Positions 8,375 to 17,104 of a stretch of DNA of 60,470 bases are shown here, one piece after another. The notes under the pieces are model-generated. The model saw only the letters and a program-made list of their open reading frames with translations. It was not told the DNA's origin and searched no databases. Both the position numbers and the translations under genes were made by a program. How positions within the stretch are numbered: the stretch's first letter is position 1; the number at the start of each line of letters is the position of its first letter. Origin of the DNA: Allofournierella massiliensis. GTDB taxonomy: Bacteria; Bacillota; Clostridia; Oscillospirales; Ruminococcaceae. Where the stretch lies: NCBI RefSeq assembly GCF_021531255.1, contig NZ_JAFBIO010000011.1:1-60470 (forward strand), read 5' to 3'.

Positions 8375-9253
8375 TCACACTTTCTCGGGCACATACTTGC
8401 CCAGCAGGCCGGCGGGTTTCACCAGCAGAACCACGATCAGCACGGCAAACACGATGGTGTTGGCCAGCTGGGTGGAGATATAGGCTTTGGAGAGGGACTC
8501 AATCACGCCCAGCAGCAGGCCGCCCAGGAAAGCGCCGGGGATGGAGCCGATGCCGCCAAAGACGGCGGCGGTGAAGGCCTTGATGCCGGGCATGGAGCCG
8601 GTGGTGGGCATCAGGGTGCCGTAGGAAGAGCAGAGCAGCACGCCGGCAATGGCAGCCAGGGCCGAGCCGATGGCGAAGGTCACCGAGATGGTGGCGTTCA
8701 CATTGATGCCCATGAGCTGGGCCGCGCCCTTGTCCTCCGAGCAGGCCCGCATGGCCTTGCCCATCTTGCTCTTGCTGGTAAATACGGTAAGGCCGGCCAT
8801 GATGACCAGACAGGCCACAATGGTAAGCAGGGATACATAGGGGATGGAGAGCTGGTCGCCCATCAGCTTGAGGGAGCCGGAAACCACCGGAGGATAGACC
8901 TTCGGGGCCGCTTTCCAGATCAGCAGGGCCGAGTTCTGGAGAAAATAGCTCACACCGATGGCGGTGATCAGCACCGCCAGAGAGGGGGCGCTGCGCAGGG
9001 GCCGGTAGGCCAGGGCCTCGATCACCACGCCCAGCACCGTGCAGACCACCATGGCCAGCAGCACGGATACCCAGCTGGGCAGGCCCAGGTAGGAGATGGC
9101 GCAGAAGGAGATATAGCCGCCCACCATAATGATGTCGCCATGGGCGAAGTTCAGCATCTTGGCGATGCCGTACACCATGGTATAGCCCAGAGCGATAATG
9201 GCGTATACGCTCCCCAGGCTGATCCCGCTGATCAGGTAGGAGAGAAATTCCAT
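8375..9253 (-). CDS. livH: Branched-chain amino acid ABC permease LivH
   Basis: The 292-residue integral membrane protein has the LivH signatures SGISLGSVYAIIALGYTMVYG and MLNFAHGDIIMVGGY at the N terminus and a loop with MRACSEDKGAAQLMGI. The ATG at 9253 has AAAGGTG upstream. In-frame upstream codons up to 9391 run through a large hairpin and are rejected. It is separated from livJ by 167 bases, unlike the tight spacing of the rest of the operon. Confidence 0.94.
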   Translation of the reverse strand: MEFLSYLISGISLGSVYAIIALGYTMVYGIAKMLNFAHGDIIMVGGYISFCAISYLGLPSWVSVLLAMVVCTVLGVVIEALAYRPLRSAPSLAVLITAIGVSYFLQNSALLIWKAAPKVYPPVVSGSLKLMGDQLSIPYVSLLTIVACLVIMAGLTVFTSKSKMGKAMRACSEDKGAAQLMGINVNATISVTFAIGSALAAIAGVLLCSSYGTLMPTTGSMPGIKAFTAAVFGGIGSIPGAFLGGLLLGVIESLSKAYISTQLANTIVFAVLIVVLLVKPAGLLGKYVPEKV

Positions 9254-9292
9254 AGAGTAGCACACCTTTCTTTTTGGTCTTGCGTCTGCCGA

Positions 9293-9352
9293 TTCCATGG
9301 CAGAAACAAGGGTGGAGCAAAAGAGGGCTCCGCCCTTGTTTCCGCCATAGAA
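9293..9352 (-). other. Large intercistronic hairpin between livJ and livH
   Basis: In the minus-strand transcript the arms 9352-9327 and 9318-9293 form a 26-bp stem with two G-U pairs and one mismatch around an 8-nt loop. There is no U-tract. Such a structure between an abundant binding-protein mRNA and its permease genes commonly stabilises the upstream message or limits read-through (inference). A smaller hairpin (GCCTGCC/GGCAGGC, about 9362-9381) lies closer to the livJ stop. Confidence 0.75.
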
Positions 9353-9420
9353 CCAGGGGCGGCCTGCCCTGAAAGGCAGGCGCGCCCGCATGATCGGTTC
9401 TAAAGCGAAACGCCGAAGCG

Positions 9421-10620
9421 TCAGGGCAGGGTGTAAGCGCCGTCCTTGATCACAACGGCCATGGGGGCCTTGGAAACCTCACCGGTGGAGGACCAGGTCA
9501 TGCCCTGGCCGGTCAGGCCGTCCACCGTGATGGTGGGCATGGCGGCTACCATAGCCTCGCAGATGGCAGCGGCGTCCATATCGCTGGTGCAGCCGGTAGC
9601 TTCCAGAGCAGCCTTCACGGCGTACACGGCGTCATAGGCGTCGGCGGCAAACTGGTTGGGGATATCCCCGCAAGCAGCCTGGTAGGCGGAAACGAAGTTC
9701 TGGGTCAGCTCGTCGGTGTCATCGGCGGAGAAGGGGGTCAGCAGCATGACGCCTTCGGCCAGGGCAGGATCAAAGCCTTCCATGGTCAGGATGCCGTCCA
9801 TGCCGTCCACGCCGAAGAAGGTGGGCTCATAGCCCATGGCGTTGGCCTGGTTCAGGATGACGGAAGCGGGCTGATAGTAGATGGGCAGGAAAACGGTGTC
9901 GGCCCCGGCAGACTGAGCGCCGGTGAGCTGCACAGAGAAGTCGGTGGCAGTATCGGCAGTGAAGGTGCCCTCATACACGATCTCCAGGCCCTTCTCGGCA
10001 GCCTCGCTCACGAAGGTGTCGTGGATGCCCTGAGAGTAGGGATCGTCGTTGCGGTAGATCACAGCGATCTTGCTGCCGGCCATGTTCTCAGCCATGTAGT
10101 CGGCGGAGCCAACGCCCTGGTTGGGGTCGGTGAAGCAGACCTGGAAGACATTGTCCTTGCCGCTCACCACGTCGGTGGAGGAAGCAGAGGGGGTCAGCAT
10201 GAAGACCCGGTCGTTGTAGGCCTCAGCAGCCACAGCTACGGAAGCGCCGGTGGTGGTGGGGCCAACCAGTACCTGCATGCCCCAGTCCAGCAGGTTGTTG
10301 TAAGCGTTGACAGAGGTCTCGCCGTCGGCCACGTCGTCTTCGCTCTTAAGCTCGAACTGGATCGCGCCTCCCTCAGCGTTGATCTCGTCCACAGCGATCT
10401 GAGCGCCGTTGGCTACGGCCTGGCCGTAGATGGCGTTCTCACCGGTCAGAGGGCCGATGACGCCCAGTTTGAAGGTGCCGCTGGAAGAACCGGCAGCACC
10501 GGAGGTGGCCCCGGAAGCAGCCGGAGCGCTGGAAGCGGCGGAACTGGAAGAACCGCCGCAGGCGGCCAGGCTGAGGGCAAGAGCCGAGGCCGTCACAAGG
10601 GCAAGAAATTTCTTTTTCAT
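9421..10620 (-). CDS. livJ: Branched-chain amino acid ABC transporter substrate-binding lipoprotein LivJ
   Basis: The 399-residue protein begins with a lipoprotein signal (MKKKFLALVTASALALSLAAC), with the lipobox LAAC and Cys21. A Ser/Ala/Gly-rich linker (about 22-48) follows, then a type-I periplasmic binding fold starting KLGVIGPLTGENAIYGQAVANGAQIAVDEIN. It is anchored on the outer face of the membrane and delivers ligand to LivHM. The SD AAGGAG lies 8 bases before the ATG. It is the first gene of the liv operon. Confidence 0.95.
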   Translation of the reverse strand: MKKKFLALVTASALALSLAACGGSSSSAASSAPAASGATSGAAGSSSGTFKLGVIGPLTGENAIYGQAVANGAQIAVDEINAEGGAIQFELKSEDDVADGETSVNAYNNLLDWGMQVLVGPTTTGASVAVAAEAYNDRVFMLTPSASSTDVVSGKDNVFQVCFTDPNQGVGSADYMAENMAGSKIAVIYRNDDPYSQGIHDTFVSEAAEKGLEIVYEGTFTADTATDFSVQLTGAQSAGADTVFLPIYYQPASVILNQANAMGYEPTFFGVDGMDGILTMEGFDPALAEGVMLLTPFSADDTDELTQNFVSAYQAACGDIPNQFAADAYDAVYAVKAALEATGCTSDMDAAAICEAMVAAMPTITVDGLTGQGMTWSSTGEVSKAPMAVVIKDGAYTLP

Positions 10621-10640
10621 AGTGAGTCTCCTTCTCTTTG

Positions 10641-10647
10641 GATATTA
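10641..10647 (-). promoter_or_regulatory. Possible -10 element for livJ
   Basis: On the minus strand TATAAT appears just downstream of the T-run of the preceding terminator and about 20 bases upstream of the livJ ribosome binding site. No convincing -35 is seen because that position falls in the terminator stem, so the call is weak. Confidence 0.3.
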
Positions 10648-10650
10648 TAC

Positions 10651-10685
10651 AAAAAAGCGGCCCCGCCGTAGAGCGCAGCCGCTTT
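10651..10685 (-). terminator. Terminator of the small membrane-protein gene
   Basis: On the minus strand AAAGCGGC (10685-10678) pairs with GCCGCTTT (10661-10654), followed by a run of T to 10651. It separates the gene at 10699-10992 from livJ. Confidence 0.8.
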
Positions 10686-10698
10686 GCTGTATCAACAA

Positions 10699-10992
10699 TC
10701 AGGCTTTTTTTCGCGTCTTCGGCAATCCGTATAAGTTGTTGAGTATAATCCCGGCCAGTACCAACAGGCTAATCAGGGTAATGCACTGTACGCCTACCAG
10801 TACCAGCAGGGTGCGGCAAAGCAGGGCAATGCAAACAAAAATGGACGCCATGAGCAGCATGGCGTCCATCTCAGAAAAAGCCTTCTGGTCGGCATGATCG
10901 CCGCAGGCAGAATCAGAGCAGGCAGCGCAGGCGTCCGCAGAGAAAGCGGCCGCAAAATAAGCATTAAAGGGATGACCGGCAAAAGCGGACAT
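10699..10992 (-). CDS. Small Cys-rich-headed membrane protein, unknown function
   Basis: The 97-residue protein is not recognised. Its N-terminal 40 residues contain four Cys in ADACAACSDSACGDHAD, a possible metal or disulfide cluster. Two hydrophobic helices follow (about 43-64 and 67-86), with a basic tail KTRKKA. ATG at 10992 has AAGGAG with a 9-base gap. It has its own promoter (11074-11102) and terminator, so it is a monocistronic unit. Inside the gene a perfect 12-bp inverted repeat encodes the segment MDAMLLMAS. Confidence 0.7.
   Translation of the reverse strand: MSAFAGHPFNAYFAAAFSADACAACSDSACGDHADQKAFSEMDAMLLMASIFVCIALLCRTLLVLVGVQCITLISLLVLAGIILNNLYGLPKTRKKA
10841..10869. repeat. 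Perfect 12-bp inverted repeat inside the small membrane-protein gene
   Basis: ATGGACGCCATG (10841-10852) and CATGGCGTCCAT (10858-10869) flank AGCAG. It lies within the coding sequence and could fold in the mRNA. No role is known. Confidence 0.8.
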
Positions 10993-11073
10993 GCTGCCCA
11001 ACTCCTTTCCTTAAATAAATAAAAATCACTCGGCGGGAATAAACTACGTTCCCCCGAAAAAGAAGATAACCCT

Positions 11074-11102
11074 ATTCTACTCAGCAGTGCGGGTAAAGTC
11101 AA
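11074..11102 (-). promoter_or_regulatory. Sigma-A promoter of the small membrane-protein gene
   Basis: On the minus strand TTGACT (11102-11097) and TAGAAT (11079-11074) are separated by 17 bases. The predicted leader is about 75 nt before the ATG at 10992. Confidence 0.75.
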
Positions 11103-11362
11103 CCGCCAGGGGCTGCGGCGAGCAGAGAGATTTAAAGGCAAATAAGAGAGGAAATTGAATGTTTTGCACAAAAAACACAAAAAATGTTTGCTGCATAAGG
11201 ACAAAATCGGGATGAAAGTTTACGGAAGAAAAAATTGATTTGCCCTAAAATACAGGAATGTAAGAAAAAAGCAATGGGGTTGGAACAAAAAGAGAAAAAA
11301 CTCTGATTTTCACAATTATTTCAAAAAAAATAGGACATTTTGATAAAAATGAAAGGGCACAC
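11103..11362. other. AT-rich intergenic stretch between divergent promoters
   Basis: About 260 bases of A/T-rich sequence with A-tracts separate the leftward promoter (11074-11102) from the rightward one (11363-11390). I see no ORF with a ribosome site, no terminator-like hairpin and no clear palindrome. The base composition is markedly unlike the coding regions around it and could favour DNA bending at the divergent promoters. Confidence 0.5.
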
Positions 11363-11390
11363 TTGCGGATTTTGTTTAAAAGGCTATAAT
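11363..11390 (+). promoter_or_regulatory. Sigma-A promoter for the TctC-like gene
   Basis: TTGCGG (11363-11368) and TATAAT (11385-11390) are 16 bases apart. The leader to the ATG at 11513 is about 115 nt. Confidence 0.75.
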
Positions 11391-11512
11391 AGAAGCATCG
11401 CTTGTATCCTTCCCCCTGTGCAAAACAACCATTTCCGGGAGAGGGAGGGAGCCGGAAATCACGGCGTCAAACCGGCAAACAAAAACAACAAGATTCAGGA
11501 GGAGTTACGATT

Positions 11513-12622
11513 ATGCGAAAACTGACCAAGGTTCTGGCCCTGACGCTGGCATCCAGCATGGCTTTGTCGCTGGCAGCCTGCGGCGGTTCCTCTTCTTCCA
11601 GCGCCGGCACGGCCGCTTCCGGCAGCACGGCGGCAAGTTCCGCCACTTCTTCCGCTGGCACTCAGGATGGTGTCGTTGCCGAGGCCTTTGTGGATGAGGC
11701 CGGCATCGAGCATCCCGCGGGCCTGCCGCTGGATTACCCCAGCAAGGATATTACTTACATCTGCCCCTTCGCTGCGGGCGGCACCTATGACGTATGGTTC
11801 CGCGTGCTGGCCGAGAAGGTCAAGGAGATGGAGGACTGGGATCACTCCTTTGTGGTGGAATACAAAGAAGGCGCTTCCGGTGACGTGGGCTGGACGGCTC
11901 TGTACAACTCCGAGCCGGATGGCTACACCATCGGCTTCTGCCCCACTCCCTACCTGATCACCTGCATCGGCTGGGATAAGCCCTACGGCATTGACGGCGG
12001 CTTTGACATGGTGGATTCCCTCATGCTGGACCCCGGCGTGATCGGTGTGGCTGCCAACAGCAAGTACAACAGCCTGAATGAGCTGATCGACGCTGCCATC
12101 GCCAACCCCGGTGAGATCTCCTTTGGCGTTACCGCTGTGACCGCTTCCGAGGGCCTGACCCTGAAGCTGCTGGAGGACGAGACCGGCGCCAAGTTCAACA
12201 TCATCCCCTTCGATGGTGAGTCCGCCATCCTGACCGCTGTTTCCGGCGGCCACTGCGACGCTTTCTGCCTGAACGTTTCCGACGGCAAGACCTTCGTGGA
12301 CAACGGCCAGGTGAAGTATCTGGCTACCGGCGATACCGAGCGCAGCAGCTGGTATCCCGATCTGCCTACCTACCAGGAATGCGGCTATGACGTAGTGCAG
12401 TACAACTGCCGCGGCATCGCCATCCGTGAGGGCGCCGACCCCGCCATCATCAAGTACCTGAGCAACTGCTTCCAGGCCGCTGCCGCCCAGCCCGACGTGA
12501 TCGCCAAGGCTGAGGAGATGCAGATCACCGCGGTTTCCATGGGCACCGAGGAGTGCAACCGGCTCTTTGAAGAGCAGAACCAGATCTACCTGGATCTGTG
12601 GGAGACCAACCCCTGGAACTGA
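11513..12622 (+). CDS. TctC/Bug-family substrate-binding lipoprotein (orphan)
   Basis: The 369-residue protein has a lipoprotein signal ending in LAAC (Cys23 region), a Ser/Ala-rich linker to about 50, and a TctC-type fold. Recognisable stretches are ITYICPFAAGGTYDVWFR, GEISFGVTAVTASEGLTLKLLEDETG, and FNIIPFDGESAILTAVSGGHCD. This family binds tricarboxylates or other carboxylates for TctAB permeases. No tctA or tctB gene is in the window, so it is either an orphan receptor or works with a distant permease. The SD AGGAGG lies before the ATG. Confidence 0.85.
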   Translation: MRKLTKVLALTLASSMALSLAACGGSSSSSAGTAASGSTAASSATSSAGTQDGVVAEAFVDEAGIEHPAGLPLDYPSKDITYICPFAAGGTYDVWFRVLAEKVKEMEDWDHSFVVEYKEGASGDVGWTALYNSEPDGYTIGFCPTPYLITCIGWDKPYGIDGGFDMVDSLMLDPGVIGVAANSKYNSLNELIDAAIANPGEISFGVTAVTASEGLTLKLLEDETGAKFNIIPFDGESAILTAVSGGHCDAFCLNVSDGKTFVDNGQVKYLATGDTERSSWYPDLPTYQECGYDVVQYNCRGIAIREGADPAIIKYLSNCFQAAAAQPDVIAKAEEMQITAVSMGTEECNRLFEEQNQIYLDLWETNPWN

Positions 12623-12657
12623 GTTTATCTAAGCCTTTTCTTTCCCCATTTCAAAGC

Positions 12658-12689
12658 AAAGGGGCCGGGCGGAATGCCCGGCCCCTTTT
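12658..12689 (+). terminator. Terminator of the TctC-like gene
   Basis: AAAGGGGCCGGGC (12658-12670) pairs with GCCCGGCCCCTTT (12676-12688) across a 5-base loop, followed by T residues. Confidence 0.88.
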
Positions 12690-12710
12690 GCGTTTTTCCT
12701 GCAGGATAAA

Positions 12711-12754
12711 CAAGGCCCGGCGCTTTTCCCTTTGCGGGAAAGCGCCGGGCCTTG
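12711..12754 (-). terminator. Terminator of typA
   Basis: A 19-bp stem with a single bulge, CAAGGCCCGGCGCTT... (12711-12730) against its complement (12736-12754), lies 25 bases past the typA stop. On the minus strand it is followed by TTTATCC. It can also act as a backup for the plus-strand gene. Confidence 0.8.
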
Positions 12755-12778
12755 TTGTTCTTAAGAAAAAGCAGGACC

Positions 12779-14605
12779 TTACTTCTTGCGGTGGGCTGCC
12801 TTCATGCGCAGCTCATGGTTCAGGATCCGCTTGCGGATGCGCAGGCTCTTGGGGGTAACCTCCAGCAGCTCATCCTCTGCCAGGAATTCCAGGCAGCCCT
12901 CCAGGCTCAGGGGGGAGATGGGCACCAGACGCAGGGCGTCGTCGCTGCCCGAAGCACGGGTGTTGGTCAGGTGCTTGGTCTTGCAGACGTTTACGTCGAT
13001 GTCATCGCCGGTGGGGGTGTAACCTACCACCATGCCCTCGTACACTTTTTCGCCTGCCCCAATCAGCAGGGTGCCGCGGCCCTGGGCGTTGAACAGGCCG
13101 TAGGTGACGGCCTCGCCGGTCTCAAAGCTTACCAGGCTGCCGCTGCTGCGGGTGGTGATATCGCCCTGCCAGGCATTGTAGCCGTCAAAGATGGTGTTCA
13201 TGATGCCCTCGCCGTGGGTATCGGTGAGGAACTGGCTGCGGTAGCCGAACAGGCCCCGGCTGGGCATACGGAATTCCAGACGGGTGCGGTCGTTCATGGG
13301 CTGCATGTTCATCAGGATACCCTTGCGGGCGCCCAGAGCGGTCATCACGGTGCCCTGGTAGGTCTCGGGCACGTCGATAACCACCCGCTCCATGGGCTCC
13401 ATCCGCACTCCGTCTTCCATATGGGTCAGAACGTGGGGCGGGCTCACCTGCAACTCATACCCTTCCCGGCGCATGGTCTCAATCAGGATGGACAGATGCA
13501 TTTCGCCCCGGCCCATGACTCGGAAGGAATCGGTGGTGGCGGAATCCTCCACCTTCAGAGCCACGTCCTTGAGCAGCTCCTTCTGCAGCCGGTCACGGAT
13601 CTGGCGGCTGGTGACATACTTGCCTTCCTTGCCGGCAAAGGGGCTGTCGTTGACCGCAAAGGTCATTTCCACAGTGGGATCGTTGATCTTCACAAAGGGC
13701 AGGGGATCTACCATGCCGGGCACACACAGGGTGTTGCCGATGGTCACATCCGCAATGCCGCTGAATGCAATGATATCGCCGGCGCTGGCAGTCTCGGCAG
13801 GCTCACGGCCGTTGGCCTTGAAGTCATACAGCTTGGTGATGCGGCCCCGCAGGCTCACGGAAGGATCATGCCAGTCGCAGACCTGCACCTCCTGACCCAC
13901 CTTGACAGAGCCGTTCTCGATACGGCCCACGCCGATGCGGCCCACAAACTCGTTGTAGTCCACGCTGGAGCAGAGCATCTGGAAAGGAGCTTCCAGGTCG
14001 CCCACCGGGGGCTTGACATATTCCAGGATGGTCTCGAACAGGGGAACCAGGTCCTCGCCGGGCTTTTCCCAGTCATAGCTGGCAGTGCCCTGACGGCCGC
14101 TGCAGAAGACCATGGGGCTGTCCAGCTGTTCGTCGGTGGCGCCCAGATCCATCAGCAGTTCCAGGATCTCGTCAATCACTTCTTTGACCCGGGCATCCGG
14201 CCGGTCGATCTTGTTCACCGCGATCACCAGGCTCAGGTTCTGCTGCAGGGCCTTCTGCAGCACAAAACGGGTCTGGGGCATGCAGCCCTCGGCGGCGTCC
14301 ACCAGCAGCAGAACGCCGTTTACCATCTTGAGCACCCGCTCTACCTCGCCGCCGAAATCGGCGTGGCCCGGGGTATCCACAATATTGATCTTTACGTCCT
14401 TATACACGCAGCTGCAGTTCTTGGCCAGAATGGTGATGCCGCGCTCCCGCTCGATATCGCCCGAGTCCATGACCCGCTCGGCCACCTGCTGATTGGCGCG
14501 GAAAGCGCCGCTTTGGCGAAGCATCTGGTCCACCAGGGTGGTTTTGCCGTGGTCAACGTGGGCGATGATGGCGATATTGCGAAGGTCCTTGCGTTCCGCT
14601 TTCAT
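12779..14605 (-). CDS. typA: Ribosome-associated translational GTPase TypA/BipA
   Basis: The 608-residue protein has the GTPase motifs AHVDHGKTT (G1, about 10-18), RGIT (G2), [16 protein letters not shown] (G3) and NKID (G4, about 127-130), then EF-G-like domains and the BipA-specific C-terminal domain ending in [13 protein letters not shown]. Length and motif order match TypA, a ribosome-binding GTPase involved in ribosome assembly and stress. The ATG at 14605 has GGGAGAG upstream; an in-frame upstream start is rejected. It is monocistronic, between its own promoter and terminator. Confidence 0.96.
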   Translation of the reverse strand: MKAERKDLRNIAIIAHVDHGKTTLVDQMLRQSGAFRANQQVAERVMDSGDIERERGITILAKNCSCVYKDVKINIVDTPGHADFGGEVERVLKMVNGVLLLVDAAEGCMPQTRFVLQKALQQNLSLVIAVNKIDRPDARVKEVIDEILELLMDLGATDEQLDSPMVFCSGRQGTASYDWEKPGEDLVPLFETILEYVKPPVGDLEAPFQMLCSSVDYNEFVGRIGVGRIENGSVKVGQEVQVCDWHDPSVSLRGRITKLYDFKANGREPAETASAGDIIAFSGIADVTIGNTLCVPGMVDPLPFVKINDPTVEMTFAVNDSPFAGKEGKYVTSRQIRDRLQKELLKDVALKVEDSATTDSFRVMGRGEMHLSILIETMRREGYELQVSPPHVLTHMEDGVRMEPMERVVIDVPETYQGTVMTALGARKGILMNMQPMNDRTRLEFRMPSRGLFGYRSQFLTDTHGEGIMNTIFDGYNAWQGDITTRSSGSLVSFETGEAVTYGLFNAQGRGTLLIGAGEKVYEGMVVGYTPTGDDIDVNVCKTKHLTNTRASGSDDALRLVPISPLSLEGCLEFLAEDELLEVTPKSLRIRKRILNHELRMKAAHRKK

Positions 14606-14696
14606 AAATCTCTCCCTTTTCTTTGCTGGCGGCCGCCCCAAAACGGCGCGGGCTCTATAGAATAAAGTATAGGCATTGAAACAGGCTCACTTTTTC

Positions 14697-14726
14697 AGTG
14701 TACGCTTTGTATCCGGGATTTGTCAA
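14697..14726 (-). promoter_or_regulatory. Sigma-A promoter of typA
   Basis: On the minus strand TTGACA (14726-14721) and TACACT (14702-14697) are 18 bases apart, giving a leader of about 85 nt. Another TATACT (14672-14667) downstream may be a second, weaker -10. This lies in the 335-base typA/clc intergenic region, which holds only these promoters and the clc promoter. Confidence 0.7.
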
Positions 14727-14833
14727 GAATCGCCAAAGACAAAGCGGAAATTTTGTAAGATGAGTGAATTTCCGGGAGAGGGAAGCCCCCGCTCTTGTGC
14801 CTTTTTGCAGCTGTTAAGAAAATGCAAAGAGCC

Positions 14834-14861
14834 TTGCATCCCCGCCCTGCCATGCTATACT
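14834..14861 (+). promoter_or_regulatory. Sigma-A promoter of the ClC gene
   Basis: TTGCAT (14834-14839) and TATACT (14856-14861) are 16 bases apart, about 80 bases upstream of the ATG at 14941. I looked for a fluoride (crcB) riboswitch in the leader and did not recognise one. Confidence 0.65.
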
Positions 14862-14940
14862 GAAAAACAGGAGAAAAGCGCGTTCCGGCGGCGGATGAGC
14901 GCTTTTGCAAACGGGGAAGAATCGGAATGGAAAATGCGGC

Positions 14941-16224
14941 ATGAAAACGAACAGAATCTTTTTGGAGGAAGCCCAGCATTTTAATGCCCGCGCCCCCAAA
15001 TACCTGGCAGCCATGACCAAGTGGTGGCTGCTGGCGGTGGGTGCCGGGCTGGTGTGCGGCGGCGTGGGGGCAGCCTTTTATCACTGCATCCGGGTGGCCA
15101 CCGGCCTGCGGGAGGCCCATCCCTGGCTTTTGTATCTGCTGCCTTTGGCGGGTCTGGCCATTATGGCCCTGTACAGCGCGGCGGGTTACCGGCAGGATCA
15201 CCCCGGCACCAATCTGGTGCTGAATGGCCTGCGCCGGGGTGACCGGGTACCGCTGCGGATGATGCCCCTGATCTTTGTCAGTACGGTACTCACCCACCTG
15301 TGCGGCGGCTCGGCGGGCAGGGAAGGGGCGGCCCTGCAGATCGGCGGCAGCCTGGGCGGCCGGCTGGCAGTCTGGCTGGGGCTGGGGCCCATGAACCAGC
15401 GAACCCTGGCGGCCTGCGGCATGTCGGCGGTGTTCAGCGCCCTGTTTGGCACCCCTCTCACTGCCACCCTCTTTGTGCTGGAGGTGGCCGAGGTGGGCAC
15501 CATCCACTATTCCGCCATGTTGCCCTGCCTGATCTCGGCCCTGGTGGCCCATTGGGTGGCAGGCGCGGCGGGCGTGGGCTCCGAGGCCATGGCGGTGCAG
15601 GCCCCCCAGGCGGAGCCGGCCACCGCCATGCAGGTGTTGCTGCTGGGGGTCCTGTGCGCCATGCTCAGCTACTGCTTCTGCTTTGTGCTGCATCTGGCCG
15701 ACCATCTGGGCCAGGCGGCGGTGCGCAACGGTTACCTGCGGGCCATGGCGGGGGGCGTGCTGCTGGTGGCCATGACCCTGGTCTGCGCCACCCGGGATTA
15801 CAACGGCGCGGGTATGGAGATCGTTGCCCTGGCGGTGGAGGAAGGGCAGTTGCACCTGCCGGCGGCCTTCCTGCTTAAAATCCTGTTTACCGCCGTTACC
15901 CTGGGGGCGGGCTATAAGGGCGGCGAGATTGTGCCCACCTTTTTTGTGGGGGCGACCTTTGGCTGCCTGGTGGGGCCGCTGCTGGGGCTGGAACCGGGCT
16001 TTGCCGCAGCTGTCGGGCTGGTGGCCCTCTTCTGCGGGGTGGTGAACTGCCCCTTTGCCAGTGTGGTGCTGGGCCTGGAGCTGTTCGGGCAGGAGGGGCT
16101 GCTGCTGTATGCGGTGGCGGCGGCCACCAGCTATATCGTGAGCGGCGGCTGCAGCTTGTACACCAGCCAGAAATTGGATTACGCCAAGCTGGAGATCGAG
16201 CAGAATCCCCACGAGCTGGATTGA
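14941..16224 (+). CDS. ClC-family anion channel/antiporter, possibly fluoride-type
   Basis: The 427-residue protein has about 10-12 hydrophobic helices and ClC motifs. HPGTNLVLNGL (87-97) stands where Cl-type members have GSGIP, and GSAGREGAALQIGG carries the gating glutamate Glu128. Residues near GYKGGEIVPTFFVGATFG match the GGxxxP helix of the family. The lack of GSGIP and the GREGA form resemble the CLC-F fluoride/proton antiporter branch more than EriC (inference). No C-terminal CBS domains are present. The SD before the ATG is weak (GGAAAA). The MBL-fold gene follows after 16 bases. Confidence 0.85.
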   Translation: MKTNRIFLEEAQHFNARAPKYLAAMTKWWLLAVGAGLVCGGVGAAFYHCIRVATGLREAHPWLLYLLPLAGLAIMALYSAAGYRQDHPGTNLVLNGLRRGDRVPLRMMPLIFVSTVLTHLCGGSAGREGAALQIGGSLGGRLAVWLGLGPMNQRTLAACGMSAVFSALFGTPLTATLFVLEVAEVGTIHYSAMLPCLISALVAHWVAGAAGVGSEAMAVQAPQAEPATAMQVLLLGVLCAMLSYCFCFVLHLADHLGQAAVRNGYLRAMAGGVLLVAMTLVCATRDYNGAGMEIVALAVEEGQLHLPAAFLLKILFTAVTLGAGYKGGEIVPTFFVGATFGCLVGPLLGLEPGFAAAVGLVALFCGVVNCPFASVVLGLELFGQEGLLLYAVAAATSYIVSGGCSLYTSQKLDYAKLEIEQNPHELD

Positions 16225-16240
16225 GAATAAGGAGAAACAA

Positions 16241-17044
16241 ATGGAAAAGATCCATGTACTGGGTACTGGCAACGCCATGGTGACCCAATGCTTCAATACC
16301 TGCTATCTGCTGGAGATGGAACAGGGAAATCTGCTGGTGGACTGCGGCGGCGGAAACGGCATTCTCCGTCAGCTGAAGGCGGCGGGCTTCGACCCGGCTT
16401 CGGTGCACCACATCTTCCTGACCCATGAGCACTGCGACCACCTGACCGGAATTGTATGGATGGTGCGGGCGGTGGCCACTGCCATGAACAAGGGGAAATA
16501 CCAGGGAGAACTGCATATCTATTGCCACAGCGGGCTGGAACCCATGGTGCGCACCATCTGCGGCTTTATGCTGCAGAAAAAGATGACCGCCCACTTTGAT
16601 GAGCGGATCCTCTTCCATGTGGTGGAGGACGGCCAGCGGGAGGAAATCTGCGGCCACACCTTTACCTTCTTTGACATCCGCTCCACCAAGGCGCCCCAGT
16701 TTGCCTTCCTGGCCGGGCTGGAATGCGGGAGACTGGCCTTCATGGGGGATGAACCGGTGAACCCGGCCTGTGAGGAATACGCCAAGGGGGCACAGTGGCT
16801 GCTCAGCGAGGCTTTCTGCCTGGATGAGGAGGCGGAAAAGTTCAAACCCTACGAAAAGCACCACAGCACCGCAGCGGACGCGGCCAAACTGGCCCAGCGG
16901 CTGGGGGCCAAAAACCTGGTGCTCTGGCATACCGAGGAGAGCGACCTTGCCCACCGCAAGGCCCGGTACACCGCCGAGGCGGCCAGGTACTTTGAGGGCG
17001 GCATCTATGTGCCCGATGACCTGGATGTGATTGAGCTGAAATAA
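16241..17044 (+). CDS. MBL-fold metallo-hydrolase (RNase Z-like superfamily)
   Basis: The 267-residue protein has the metal-binding motif THEHCDHLTG (about 66-75; HxHxDH), the upstream strand LLVDCGGG, and later His residues in NLVLWHTEE. The general fold is the RNase Z/phosphodiesterase-like branch of the metallo-beta-lactamase superfamily, but exosite residues of true RNase Z were not recognised, so the substrate is unknown. AAGGAG lies before the ATG. It is probably co-transcribed with the ClC gene. Confidence 0.8.
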   Translation: MEKIHVLGTGNAMVTQCFNTCYLLEMEQGNLLVDCGGGNGILRQLKAAGFDPASVHHIFLTHEHCDHLTGIVWMVRAVATAMNKGKYQGELHIYCHSGLEPMVRTICGFMLQKKMTAHFDERILFHVVEDGQREEICGHTFTFFDIRSTKAPQFAFLAGLECGRLAFMGDEPVNPACEEYAKGAQWLLSEAFCLDEEAEKFKPYEKHHSTAADAAKLAQRLGAKNLVLWHTEESDLAHRKARYTAEAARYFEGGIYVPDDLDVIELK

Positions 17045-17049
17045 AACAA

Positions 17050-17082
17050 AAGCCCGGAAGGCAGCGCCTTCCGGGCTTTTTT
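17050..17082. terminator. Bidirectional terminator
   Basis: AAGCCCGGAAGGC and GCCTTCCGGGCTT form a perfect 13-bp stem with a 3-nt loop and a plus-strand run of T. It lies between convergent genes ending at 17044 and 17105. Confidence 0.92.
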
Positions 17083-17104
17083 GTCTGAAAAATGGGGGAG
17101 TGGG

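Noticed and set aside
12752-14665. Long plus-strand frame opposite typA
   Set aside because: Antisense shadow; the minus-strand product is unmistakably TypA.
14727-14940. Fluoride (crcB) riboswitch upstream of the ClC gene
   Set aside because: I searched for the GGNGAUGG...ACCGCC...CCUACA-type landmarks and did not find them.
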